The translations under genes and the position numbers were made by a program. A stretch of DNA of 24,992 nt from an uncultured Lachnospiraceae bacterium. GTDB lineage: Bacteria > Bacillota > Clostridia > Lachnospirales > Lachnospiraceae. The first letter of the stretch is position 1, and each line of letters begins with the position of its first letter. The notes under the pieces were generated by a model that saw only the letters and a program-made list of their open reading frames with translations, searched no databases and had not been told where the DNA came from. The DNA is taken from positions 1 to 24,992 of the forward strand of contig CAJTZB010000014.1 of the NCBI GenBank assembly GCA_910583815.1. The letters run 5' to 3'. This document shows positions 1 through 7,838 of this stretch, piece by piece.

Positions 1-1
1 G

Positions 2-496
2 GAGACAAAGAAAAATTCATTCCGTAAGCAGATTCGGGCAATTAACCGCAGGGCACAGGTTGTATATGAGGCAGTGGATGGTGAAGACGGCATAGAGGAC
101 GAAATTGAGCTTCCTTACAATATAGAGGCTCCAATCATTGAAATAGAAGATGATGATTATGGCATTTTTTATCTGGATGCGCTGGATGCACCCGAAAAGT
201 ACGTTGGCAAGACCGTCTGTTTCACTGCAATGGTATACCGCGGCAAAGAAACGCCAAAAGGGGCTTTTGTACCGGGGCGCTTTGCAATGACCTGCTGTGC
301 CGATGATATTGCATTTATTGGTTTTCTCTGCAAAGGGGAACAGGCAAATTATTTTAAAACTCGGGAATGGGTCAAGATTACAGCGCAGGTAAAGTGCGAA
401 TACTATAAAGAATATGGCGGGGAGGGTCCGGTGCTTTATCTGAAAAAGATAGAGCCGGCAAAACGCCCGGAAGAACATCTGATTTATATGAACTGA
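2..496 (+). CDS. C-terminal part of a YcgQ/DUF1980 (TIGR03943-type) putative permease subunit, 5' partial
   Basis: The reading frame is open from base 2 with no stop, so the gene begins before the window; the GTG at 74 is only an internal codon. It ends with TGA at 494-496. The visible part matches the conserved extracytoplasmic C-terminal domain of the YcgQ/DUF1980 family: a YVGKTVCFTAMVYR segment, then GRFAMTCCADD with the characteristic adjacent cysteines, a GFL segment, an EWVKI segment and a final beta-rich stretch ending in ILYLKK-like residues (here VLYLKKIEP). Family members pair with a YcgR-type permease and are membrane proteins of unproven function, sometimes linked to metal homeostasis. 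The N-terminal membrane half and the partner would lie upstream. The ArsR-like gene follows 16 bases later and may be cotranscribed. Confidence 0.75.
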   Translation, partial: ETKKNSFRKQIRAINRRAQVVYEAVDGEDGIEDEIELPYNIEAPIIEIEDDDYGIFYLDALDAPEKYVGKTVCFTAMVYRGKETPKGAFVPGRFAMTCCADDIAFIGFLCKGEQANYFKTREWVKITAQVKCEYYKEYGGEGPVLYLKKIEPAKRPEEHLIYMN

Positions 497-512
497 TAGA
501 TTGAGGAGTGCA

Positions 513-1442
513 ATGGGTCAAAGTATACAGCTAAATTTGGATGATATGAAAAAACTGTCCGTACTTGGAAAGGCGCTGTCTTCCGAGGTACGGATTGAAT
601 TACTGCGCCTTTTATACCATTGCAGCCTCAATGTAAACGAGATTGCAGAGCGTCTGGAACTGCCTCCTTCTTCTGCTGCCATGCATGTCAAGGTGTTAGA
701 AGAGGCAGGGCTGATTCGGACGGAACTGCTTCCGGCAGTGCGTGGCTCCATGAAGGTGTGCCATAAAGCGGTGGAAGAAGTAAACCTTTTGCTTGGCACA
801 TCCATTGGCACGGAGAAAGTAGAGGTTATCAATATGCCGATTGGTTCCTATGTGGACTATCAGGTCGTGCCGACGTGCGGACTGGTAAATGGCAAAGGCC
901 CGATTGGGGAAGAGGACGAGCCGCGCTGTTTTTATCATCCCGACCGTGCAAGCGCAAGCCTGCTCTGGTTTGGCTGTGGTTATGTGGAATACCGTTTTCC
1001 GAACCATATGTTAAAGTCGGCAAAGGAAACAAAACTGGAACTTTCTATGGAACTTTGTTCCGAGGACCATGAATATAATTTTGACTGCCCATCCGATATT
1101 ACAGTGTGGGTCAATGGAATAGAAACCGGCACATGGTGCTGCCCATCTGATTTTGGCGGAAGGCGAGGCATCTGGAACCCGGAATGGTGGCCGGATAAAA
1201 ATACACAGTATGGCCTGCTAAAAACATGGAAAATCACAGAGGATGGCGCATATATTGATGATGATAAGGTAAGCGGCGTTCCGCTCAGTGAGTACCGGCT
1301 CAGTGAAAGAGAATATATTTCCGTAAGAATCGGAATCAAAGAAGCCGCCAAACATAAAGGAGGAGTCAACCTGTTTGGAGAGGGCTTTGGGGACTATGCT
1401 CAGGGAATAAGGATGGCGGTTTACTATGAAACAGCGCTTTAA
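513..1442 (+). CDS. ArsR-like winged-helix regulator with a large C-terminal domain of unknown function
   Basis: The ATG at 513 is chosen because GAGGAG at 503-508 lies four bases upstream; the frame is also open from a TTG at 501, but that would put the ribosome binding site inside the gene. The product is about 309 residues. Residues ~10-90 form a winged helix: ALSSEVRIELLRLLY, NVNEIAERLELPPSSAAMHVKVLEEAGLI and a wing around RGSMKVC. This is typical of ArsR/HTH_20 DNA-binding domains. ArsR regulators are usually about 100 residues, so the ~200-residue C-terminal part, rich in Trp, Tyr, Gly and Cys and apparently beta-rich, is an added domain that I do not recognise; it may bind a ligand. 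The gene overlaps the start of the following phosphodiesterase gene by 17 bases, so the two are probably cotranscribed and translationally coupled. Confidence 0.7.
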   Translation: MGQSIQLNLDDMKKLSVLGKALSSEVRIELLRLLYHCSLNVNEIAERLELPPSSAAMHVKVLEEAGLIRTELLPAVRGSMKVCHKAVEEVNLLLGTSIGTEKVEVINMPIGSYVDYQVVPTCGLVNGKGPIGEEDEPRCFYHPDRASASLLWFGCGYVEYRFPNHMLKSAKETKLELSMELCSEDHEYNFDCPSDITVWVNGIETGTWCCPSDFGGRRGIWNPEWWPDKNTQYGLLKTWKITEDGAYIDDDKVSGVPLSEYRLSEREYISVRIGIKEAAKHKGGVNLFGEGFGDYAQGIRMAVYYETAL

Positions 1443-3246
1443 GGATGTCAGGCGGATGCTTTGGGCAAACGGAAAGCAGCTCTTGCTTTTAGAACTGTTT
1501 TACAAAGGGATGTTTGCTTTGTTTATGCTTCCGCTGCTTGAATTTTCAATGCGGTATGCAGCTAAATTCTCCGGTTACAGCTATGTGACACCGGAGAATC
1601 TTTTTTATGTGCTGAAAAAGCCAACCACGCTCCTGCTTATGGTTGTGCTGCTTGGCATTCTATTTCTGTTTGCTTTTTTTGAGCTTATTTCATTGATGGT
1701 ATTTTTTAAGATATGTGAAAAAGGGCAGAGGCTTAAAATGGGAAGGATTCTGCTTTTAGGCTGCAAAATGGCCCTTCACATGATAAAAACACATCACCTT
1801 GGAGGGCTTCTTGCAGGGACATTGCTGTTTTCCCTGATTTCTGACCTTCCTCTCTGGGTGGCTTTCTATATGAGATTTTCGGTCGTACGTCTGCTGCTCC
1901 ATGAAGCATGGAAACTGCCGCTGCTTCGGTTTGGTGTGCCCATCTTGGCTGTGCTGCTTTTGCTGCTTAGCTTCCTTGGCCTTTTTTCTATGCATTATTG
2001 CTGTTTTAGGAATGCAACGTTTTTAGAAGGAATGAAAAAGAGCATCCAGAAGATGGCGGCGGACCTCAAGCAGTTAGCAGGAAGCATTCTGCTTTGGAAT
2101 CTGTACTTTTTTCTGATGGAAGCAGTTGTTTATGTTTTAGGGTTGCTGCTTCTTACTTTGGGATGCGTCCTGTTTATTTCAGAACACAGGCTGTTTGCAG
2201 TTCTGCTGGTAGTGGAGGATGCCTGGAACTTATATGGAGGAATGCTTGCTGCCGCGGGTCTTTTGATTGCAGAGACTGGAATGCTTTCTCATCTGTTTTT
2301 TGCCTATTTAAGAGAAGACGAAGGGCAGGAATTTCTGGAAGAATATAAAAAAAGCGCTTTTGCAGATACAAGCCGGATTTATGGCAGGCTGCTGTGGGGC
2401 GTTGCTTTGGCTTTGCTGGCAGGAAATATGGCAAATCTGAGCATTTTAATTTGGAATGGCTCTGTTTTGGAGAGGGAATTGCTGCAGAATACTGCAATTA
2501 CCGCGCACCGGGGTGATTCTTCCTCCGCACCGGAAAATACGCTTTCTGCACTTGAAGCCGCAATTGAGAACCTGGCGGACTATGCAGAAATTGATGTTCA
2601 GGAAACGGCAGACGGAATGGTTGTACTGATGCACGATTACAATATGAAACGGACGACAGGGAAAGAGGGATATGTCTGGAATACCACATATGATGAATTA
2701 AGTGAGTATGACTGTGGCAGATGGTTTTCACCAGAATTTGCAGGAGAAAGGATTCCAACATTGGAGCAGGTATTGGAGCTTTGTAAAGGAAAAATTTATC
2801 TGAATATTGAATTAAAGGGAGTTGACAGTATAGAAGGGCTTGCAGAGAAGGTGGTACGCATGGTGGAAGAGCATGGATTTGAGCAGCAATGCGTTATTAC
2901 ATCTAAGAACCGCAGGGCGCTTTTGCATGTCAAGGAACTGAATGAAACGATAAAGACCGGATATATTATGTCATTTGCATATGGCAGCTTTTATGAGACA
3001 GAGGACTTCGACTTTTTCAGCATGAAATCGGAGTTCATAAACGAAAGCGTAGTAAAAAACGCGCATCTTTTCGGAAAAGAAATCCATGCATGGACTGTAA
3101 ACAGCCGCAGCGAGATGGAGAGAATGAAGCTGCTTGGCGTGGACAATATCATCACCGACTATCCAATTCTGGCAAGAGAGGTGTTAGAAGGAGAGGGGCT
3201 TACCGGGACGCTGTTTGAACTGTTTCAGATGGTGTTTGAGAAATAA
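1426..3246 (+). CDS. Membrane-anchored glycerophosphodiester phosphodiesterase
   Basis: This 606-residue protein has an N-terminal membrane domain (about residues 15-345, roughly eight hydrophobic segments) fused to a GDPD catalytic domain (about 355-600). The GDPD part begins with TAHRGDSSSAPENT, where His361 and Arg362 start the active site, followed by AEIDVQETADGMVVLMHD, which supplies the acidic metal ligands and the second histidine, and an NIELKG segment. Enzymes of this family hydrolyse glycerophosphodiesters to glycerol-3-phosphate and an alcohol; the membrane-fused form (GPDPase_memb type) is common in Firmicutes and may act on lipids or lipoteichoic-acid-like polymers. The ATG at 1426 overlaps the upstream regulator gene, with an AAGGATGG-like ribosome binding site at 1409-1416. 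A strong hairpin follows 26 bases after the stop. Confidence 0.9.
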   Translation: MKQRFKDVRRMLWANGKQLLLLELFYKGMFALFMLPLLEFSMRYAAKFSGYSYVTPENLFYVLKKPTTLLLMVVLLGILFLFAFFELISLMVFFKICEKGQRLKMGRILLLGCKMALHMIKTHHLGGLLAGTLLFSLISDLPLWVAFYMRFSVVRLLLHEAWKLPLLRFGVPILAVLLLLLSFLGLFSMHYCCFRNATFLEGMKKSIQKMAADLKQLAGSILLWNLYFFLMEAVVYVLGLLLLTLGCVLFISEHRLFAVLLVVEDAWNLYGGMLAAAGLLIAETGMLSHLFFAYLREDEGQEFLEEYKKSAFADTSRIYGRLLWGVALALLAGNMANLSILIWNGSVLERELLQNTAITAHRGDSSSAPENTLSALEAAIENLADYAEIDVQETADGMVVLMHDYNMKRTTGKEGYVWNTTYDELSEYDCGRWFSPEFAGERIPTLEQVLELCKGKIYLNIELKGVDSIEGLAEKVVRMVEEHGFEQQCVITSKNRRALLHVKELNETIKTGYIMSFAYGSFYETEDFDFFSMKSEFINESVVKNAHLFGKEIHAWTVNSRSEMERMKLLGVDNIITDYPILAREVLEGEGLTGTLFELFQMVFEK

Positions 3247-3272
3247 CATTCTTATAAAATTTAGTTACAAAC

Positions 3273-3323
3273 AAAGCCTTCCGGCATATCTTGATAGTAA
3301 AGGATATATCGGAGGCTTTTTTT
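3273..3323 (+). terminator. Terminator-like hairpin that contains the ribosome binding site of the next gene
   Basis: The left arm 3273-3290 (AAAGCCTTCCGGCATATC) pairs with 3303-3319 (GATATATCGGAGGCTTT), with one bulged base, one mismatch and a 12-base loop. Seven T residues follow at 3317-3323, directly before the ATG at 3324. As an intrinsic terminator it would end the phosphodiesterase transcript. The GGAGG at 3311-3315 is the only good ribosome binding site for the amidase and is fully paired within the right arm. Confidence 0.8.
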
Positions 3324-4115
3324 ATGGCAAGAATCGTGATAGATGCCGGACATGGCGGATATGACAATGGCGCTGTCTATCAGGGACGGCAGGAGAAGAA
3401 TGACAATCTGGACATCGCACTTGCGGTTGGAGAGATTTTGCAGGACAAGGGAGTAGATGTTGTCTATACAAGAGTAGATGATGTGTATGATTCGCCGGTC
3501 AGGAAGGCAGAGATTGCCAATCAGCTGGGAGGTGACTATTTTATTTCCTTCCATCGGAATTCCAGTCCGGAACCAAATACGTATTCCGGTGTGCAGACGC
3601 TTATCTATGATGAAAGCGGAACAAAGGCAGAGATGGCAGAAAATATCAATGATGAGCTGGAGGATGTGGGCTTCAATGATTTAGGTATCAGCCTGCGAAA
3701 AAATCTTGCAGTCCTTCGCCGGACAAATATGCCGGCACTGCTTGTTGAGGTAGGATTTATCAATACGGATGCCGACAATGCACTTTTGGATGCACGCTTT
3801 AATGAGACAGTAGAAGCAATTGCAGAGGGGATTTTAGAAACGTTGGAGGACACAGGACAGTTAAACAGACCGTCTTACCGCCCTCCGCAGCAGCCAAAGA
3901 CGATTTACAGGGTGCAGGTCGGATTATACCGCAATCCGGCAAATGCAGAGCGTCAGCTTGAGGGATTGGCGCAACTGGGCTATCCGGTAGAGATTCAGAG
4001 ATTTGGAGATCTTCATGCGGTAAGAGTAGGAGCAACCGACAGCCTTCAGGTAGCAACAAATCTGGAGCGCGATTTGAGGAGATATGGTTATAATACGCTG
4101 ATTGTAACAGACTAA
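3324..4115 (+). CDS. N-acetylmuramoyl-L-alanine amidase (Amidase_3) with C-terminal SPOR domain
   Basis: The ATG at 3324 is chosen because GGAGG at 3311-3315 precedes it by eight bases and translation starts directly with the MARIVIDAGHGG motif; the frame is open upstream only through the hairpin. The product is about 263 residues. Residues 1-175 are an Amidase_3 zinc hydrolase with His10 (GHGG), Glu24, His77 (SFHRN) and catalytic Glu142 (VEVGF). A proline-rich linker leads to a SPOR peptidoglycan-binding domain (~188-263, beginning YRVQVGLYRNPANAERQ). The family cleaves the bond between MurNAc and the stem peptide. No signal peptide or membrane segment is visible, so the enzyme is either released by lysis, for example of a mother cell, or exported by an unrecognised route. 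It has its own terminator and appears to be a single-gene unit. Confidence 0.9.
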   Translation: MARIVIDAGHGGYDNGAVYQGRQEKNDNLDIALAVGEILQDKGVDVVYTRVDDVYDSPVRKAEIANQLGGDYFISFHRNSSPEPNTYSGVQTLIYDESGTKAEMAENINDELEDVGFNDLGISLRKNLAVLRRTNMPALLVEVGFINTDADNALLDARFNETVEAIAEGILETLEDTGQLNRPSYRPPQQPKTIYRVQVGLYRNPANAERQLEGLAQLGYPVEIQRFGDLHAVRVGATDSLQVATNLERDLRRYGYNTLIVTD

Positions 4116-4157
4116 GTTTTTATTTTTAAATACTGAAAAAGTTGTTGCAGAACATGG

Positions 4158-4208
4158 ACTGCCTTGCAAAGTCAGAAGAAAACGCTGGCTTTGCAGGGCA
4201 GTTTTTTT
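4158..4208 (+). terminator. Intrinsic terminator of the amidase gene
   Basis: ACTGCCTTGCAAAGTCAG at 4158-4175 pairs with CTGGCTTTGCAGGGCAGT at 4185-4202, with an A-rich loop, and is followed by a run of T residues to 4208. Confidence 0.88.
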
Positions 4209-4217
4209 AGTCGTTGT

Positions 4218-4246
4218 TTGACGACCGGCTTTTCTTGTGGTACAAT
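4218..4246 (+). promoter_or_regulatory. Sigma-A promoter of the first glycosyltransferase gene
   Basis: TTGACG at 4218-4223 and TACAAT at 4241-4246 are separated by exactly 17 bases. The promoter starts just after the amidase terminator. The predicted transcript start, about 4253, gives a leader of roughly 40 bases before the ATG at 4292. Confidence 0.82.
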
Positions 4247-4291
4247 GGCTCAAAAAGTAATACTATAAAGCGAATTGAGTATACTAATAAA

Positions 4292-5431
4292 ATGAAAAGT
4301 AAGCGAATACTTCAAGTGAATAAGTTGTATTACCCTTATGTCGGGGGAATCGAGAGAGTCGTCTGTCAGGTGGCAGAAGGACTTGCAGGGCAGACGGAAA
4401 TGAGTGTTCTGGTCTGTTCCGAGGACAGGCATTATAAAGAAGAGATGATAAACAGCGTGCATATAGTGCGCGTGCCGAGCCTTGCAAAGTGGGGAAACCT
4501 GCCGATACCATTTGGCCTTACAGCTGCTTTGCGCAAACTTAGCAGGAAGCAGGACATTATTCACCTGCATATGCCATTTCCGTTTGGGGATTTGGCATGC
4601 CTTTTGTCCGGCTTTCATGGGAAAATCGTGCTCTGGTGGCATAGTGATGTCGTACGTCAGAAGAAAATGATGTTTTTTTATAAACCGATTATGATGCGTA
4701 TGTTAAAGAGGGCAGATGCGATTGTTGTTGCGACAGAAGGGCATATCAAAGGTTCCGCATATTTGAAACCGTTCAGGGAAAAGTGCGTTGTCATACCATT
4801 TGGTGTAGATAAAGAAATAGAAGAGCAGGCGGATGCTTATATCGCAGAGAAAGTAAGCAAAAGGGGAGCGGCAGAAGGCAAACTTAAGGCAGAGGGGAGC
4901 GTGCGTTTTCTGTTTGTAGGCCGCCTTGTGTATTATAAGGGCTGCGATGTGCTTATTAAGGCATTTGCAAAGACCAAAGATACAGAGCTTGTTGTGGTTG
5001 GTTCCGGAAATCTGGAGGGAGAATGCAGGAAGCTGGTAAAGGAGCTTGGAATAGAAAAAAGAGTTACATTTCTGGGAGAAGTTTCAGAGGAAGAACTTTA
5101 CTTGCAGTTTGCCATGTGTGATGTGTTTGTGCTGCCGTCTGTTGCAAGAAGCGAGGCATTTGGGCTTGTGCAGATTGAAGCGATGGCATTTGGGAAACCG
5201 GTAATTAACACAGATCTTCCAAGCGGCGTGCCATATGTAAGCCTTGATAAAATTACCGGGCTTACCGTGCCGCCAGGAAATGTATCGGCGCTTGCAGATG
5301 CAATGCGGTGGATGGCAGAACATGAAGAGGAACGTGAGGAAATGGGGGAACAGGCAAGAAAACGGATGAAAGAAGAATACCGGATGGAAACGATGCTGGC
5401 AAGAGTTGCAGAACTTTATCGGGCGCTATAA
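4292..5431 (+). CDS. GT4-family glycosyltransferase
   Basis: The product is about 379 residues with two Rossmann-like halves of GT-B fold. The N-terminal half starts with ILQVNKLYYPYVGGIERVV (the acceptor-side glycine motif) and contains HLHMPFPFGDL and WWHSD. The nucleotide-sugar-binding half contains FVGRLVYYKGCDVLIKAF and the EX7E motif with Glu288 and Glu296 in SEAFGLVQIEAMAFGKPVI. These features are characteristic of retaining GT4 enzymes that use GDP-mannose and related donors. The ATG at 4292 is chosen because homology starts there and the promoter at 4218-4246 rules out the upstream TTG; no clear ribosome binding site precedes it. It lies upstream of manC but is separated from it by a second promoter. 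The exact sugar and acceptor cannot be read from the sequence; it may add an early residue of the glycan. Confidence 0.85.
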   Translation: MKSKRILQVNKLYYPYVGGIERVVCQVAEGLAGQTEMSVLVCSEDRHYKEEMINSVHIVRVPSLAKWGNLPIPFGLTAALRKLSRKQDIIHLHMPFPFGDLACLLSGFHGKIVLWWHSDVVRQKKMMFFYKPIMMRMLKRADAIVVATEGHIKGSAYLKPFREKCVVIPFGVDKEIEEQADAYIAEKVSKRGAAEGKLKAEGSVRFLFVGRLVYYKGCDVLIKAFAKTKDTELVVVGSGNLEGECRKLVKELGIEKRVTFLGEVSEEELYLQFAMCDVFVLPSVARSEAFGLVQIEAMAFGKPVINTDLPSGVPYVSLDKITGLTVPPGNVSALADAMRWMAEHEEEREEMGEQARKRMKEEYRMETMLARVAELYRAL

Positions 5432-5444
5432 TGTGGAAACCCTG

Positions 5445-5510
5445 TTTAAAATCGTAAAAACGACTTGTAAACGAAATTTTTCGTGCTATAATACAACTAT
5501 ACGATTTAAA
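5445..5510 (+). promoter_or_regulatory. manC operon promoter with nested palindromes
   Basis: TTGTAA at 5465-5470 and TATAAT at 5487-5492 are 16 bases apart, and the -10 has the extended TGC just upstream (5484-5486). Several inverted repeats surround it: TCGTAAAAACGA at 5452-5463, ACGAAATTTTTCGT at 5471-5484 inside the spacer, and an outer pair TTTAAAATCGTA (5445-5456) with TACGATTTAAA (5500-5510). The promoter is well supported. The idea that the repeats are operators is inference. Confidence 0.75.
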
Positions 5511-5562
5511 ATAAGACAAAAGTTTCTTTCAGAACATGAGAAAGAAAAATGTGGAGGGTTAC

Positions 5563-6633
5563 GTGAAAACAACAGCGTTAATTATGGCAGGAGGGCGCGG
5601 CGAGCGCTTTTGGCCACGCAGCAGAAAAAGCTTACCAAAGCAGTTCTTATCACTTACCGGCGATGGAAGGACTATGATTCAGCTCACCATAGAGCGCATT
5701 TTGCCAATCGTTGCAATGGAAGATATTTTTATTGCTACTAATAGAGACTATAAGGCACTGGTCAAGAAGCAGCTCCCGGAGCTTCCGGAAGAAAACATCC
5801 TCTGTGAACCGATTGGCAGAAACACGGCTCCATGTATTGGGCTTGGCGCAGTGCATATTGCGCATAAGTATGAAGATGCTTTGATGATGGTGCTGCCATC
5901 CGACCATCTGATTAAGTACAACAGCATGTTTGTCAAAGTATTAAAGGAAGCATGCCGGATTGCAGAAGAGAATATGAATCTTGTAACCATCGGTATTACG
6001 CCGGACTATCCGGAAACAGGTTATGGCTATATCAAGTTCAATCCCTCCATCTGTAAAGGACAAGCTTTTGCGGTAGACCGTTTTGTTGAGAAGCCGAGTC
6101 TTGAGGTTGCAAAGGAGTATCTGGAAACAGAAGAATACCTTTGGAACAGCGGAATGTTTGTATGGAAAACTTCTTCTATTTTAAAGAATATGGAACTTTT
6201 CATGAAGGATACCTATATGGGGCTGCAAAAAATTCAGACAGCAATCGGAACAGAAGAAGAGACACAGGTTCTGGAAACGGAATTTGCCGCATTTCCGTCC
6301 CAGTCGGTGGACTACGGAATTATGGAAAAAGCAGAAAGCATCTACACGATTCCGGGGACGTTTGGCTGGGATGACGTCGGCTCGTGGCTTGCCGTGGAGC
6401 GTATCCGTAAAACCAACGAGCTTGGCAATGTAGTAAACGGAAATGTGATTACAATAAACTCAAAGAACTGCATTATCGAAGGTTCCAAAAAATTGATTGC
6501 AGCAGTCGGGCTGGACGATCTGATTGTGGTTGATTCAGAAGATGCGACGCTGATCTGTGAGAAGCGCTCTGCAGGAGATATTAAAAAGGTATTGGAAAAT
6601 CTGAAGATTTGTAACAGGGAAGAGTACATTTAG
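5563..6633 (+). CDS. manC: Mannose-1-phosphate guanylyltransferase
   Basis: The enzyme makes GDP-mannose from mannose-1-phosphate and GTP. The GTG at 5563 is chosen because GGAGG at 5553-5557 precedes it by five bases and the conserved N-terminus (KTTALIMAGGRGERFWP) follows at once; an upstream in-frame ATG at 5536 lacks a comparable site. The product is about 356 residues, matching the short single-domain type without the C-terminal phosphomannose isomerase domain. Visible motifs are GGRGERFWPRS...PKQF (nucleotide binding), the VLPSDH segment, FVEKPS, YLWNSGMFVWK and TFGWDDVGSW. It is the first gene of the glycan operon and supplies the precursor for Gmd and Rmd encoded at the other end, and perhaps GDP-mannose for the glycosyltransferases. 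No phosphomannomutase or isomerase gene lies in the window. Confidence 0.95.
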   Translation: MKTTALIMAGGRGERFWPRSRKSLPKQFLSLTGDGRTMIQLTIERILPIVAMEDIFIATNRDYKALVKKQLPELPEENILCEPIGRNTAPCIGLGAVHIAHKYEDALMMVLPSDHLIKYNSMFVKVLKEACRIAEENMNLVTIGITPDYPETGYGYIKFNPSICKGQAFAVDRFVEKPSLEVAKEYLETEEYLWNSGMFVWKTSSILKNMELFMKDTYMGLQKIQTAIGTEEETQVLETEFAAFPSQSVDYGIMEKAESIYTIPGTFGWDDVGSWLAVERIRKTNELGNVVNGNVITINSKNCIIEGSKKLIAAVGLDDLIVVDSEDATLICEKRSAGDIKKVLENLKICNREEYI

Positions 6634-6665
6634 TTGAACTATGAAGAATGGAAACAGGAAAGAAT

Positions 6666-7808
6666 ATGAAAATTGCCTTTGATGCCCAACTTTTATTAAA
6701 AGGAGAAAAAACAGGAATTGCATGGTGTGCTGAGAATGTTCTGATGGAGTTTGCAAAGGCAAATGAAACAGAGAAATATTTGAACTTCTTTTCTCTTGGA
6801 TACAAAGAGGAAGATAAGCTCCAAGCCGGGAAGTATAAAGAAAAAGGCTACCGTTTACAGGAATGCAGATGGTTTCATGATGTGCTGTACCGTATGGGAT
6901 GGAATTTTATTCCTATCCCATACTCATTTTTCTTTGGGAAAAAGGCAGATGTAACAGTATTTTTTAATTATGCCATTCCGCCGGGAGTAAAAGGGAAAAA
7001 GGTTGTTTTTATCCACGATATGGCGTATAAGGCATATCCGGAGACGGTGAGGGCGAAGACACGGAATTTCTTAGAGATGACATTGCAAAAATCATGTCAG
7101 AGGGCTGATAAGATAGTCACCATTTCAGAGTTCAGCAAAAGTGAGATTATAAAGTATTTGAAAGTAGAAGAAAAGAAGATAGAAGTGGTGCCTCTGGGGG
7201 TCGATTTTGGACGCTTCCATACAGGATACACAGAAAAGCAGAAACAGAAAGTGGCAGAAAAATATAAGATTCCTTCTGATTATTTTCTGTATTTAGGAAC
7301 TATTGAGCCGAGGAAAAATTTGGAACGTTTGATATATGCCTATGCAAAGGTACTGGAAAGAGAGCCGGATGTTCCTGATCTGATATTGGCAGGGAGAAAA
7401 GGATGGCTCTGTGAAGCAATTTACCAGGCAGTTGGTGAACTTAAGATTCAAAGAAAGGTACATTTCCTTGGATATGTTTCGGATGAGGATGTGCCAGTGC
7501 TTCTAAGCGGTGCAAAGATTTTTTTATTTCCTTCCTTATATGAGGGCTTTGGACTTCCGCCACTGGAGGCAATGGCGTGCGGAGTACCGGTTATTACATC
7601 AAAAGCGGCATCTTTGGCAGAAGTAGCTGGAGAGGCAGCCGTGCTGATAAATCCGCATGATAAAGAGTGTATTACCCGAGAACTGTATTCTTTGTGGAAA
7701 GATGAGGATAGGCGAAAGGCTTTATCTGCGTGTGGGATTTGCTGGGTTAAAAATTATAGTTGGGCAAAGACAAGCAAGATGCTAGAAGAGATATGCATGA
7801 AATTGTAA
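6666..7808 (+). CDS. GT4 glycosyltransferase, MtfB-like (first of a tandem pair)
   Basis: The ATG at 6666 is preferred over an in-frame ATG at 6648 because AGGA (6656-6659) lies six bases upstream and the start then aligns with its neighbour (MKIAFDAQLLLKGEKTGIAW against MKIACDVQLLMEQKKTGIGK). The product is about 380 residues. The C-terminal half has YLGTIEPRKNLERLIYAYA, LAGRKGW, HFLGYVSDEDVPVLLSGA and PSLYEGFGLPPLEAMACGVPVITS, with the EX7E glutamates at 293 and 301. This pattern is typical of the GT4 group that includes E. coli O9 MtfB and the Pseudomonas A-band transferases. The likely role is transfer of mannose or D-rhamnose from its GDP form onto a lipid-linked chain at the cytoplasmic face. 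It follows manC by 32 bases. Donor and linkage are inferred from context. Confidence 0.88.
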   Translation: MKIAFDAQLLLKGEKTGIAWCAENVLMEFAKANETEKYLNFFSLGYKEEDKLQAGKYKEKGYRLQECRWFHDVLYRMGWNFIPIPYSFFFGKKADVTVFFNYAIPPGVKGKKVVFIHDMAYKAYPETVRAKTRNFLEMTLQKSCQRADKIVTISEFSKSEIIKYLKVEEKKIEVVPLGVDFGRFHTGYTEKQKQKVAEKYKIPSDYFLYLGTIEPRKNLERLIYAYAKVLEREPDVPDLILAGRKGWLCEAIYQAVGELKIQRKVHFLGYVSDEDVPVLLSGAKIFLFPSLYEGFGLPPLEAMACGVPVITSKAASLAEVAGEAAVLINPHDKECITRELYSLWKDEDRRKALSACGICWVKNYSWAKTSKMLEEICMKL

Positions 7809-7838
7809 GCAGATAAAATGAGGCAGGAATAAAGTGAT

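Noticed and set aside
17..478. Open frame of 153 codons on the minus strand at the window start
   Set aside because: It lies opposite the conserved YcgQ/DUF1980-type domain, has no ribosome binding site and has no recognisable domain.
5406..5741. Plus-strand open frame across the manC promoter
   Set aside because: It is out of frame with both real genes and crosses a strong promoter. It has no family features.
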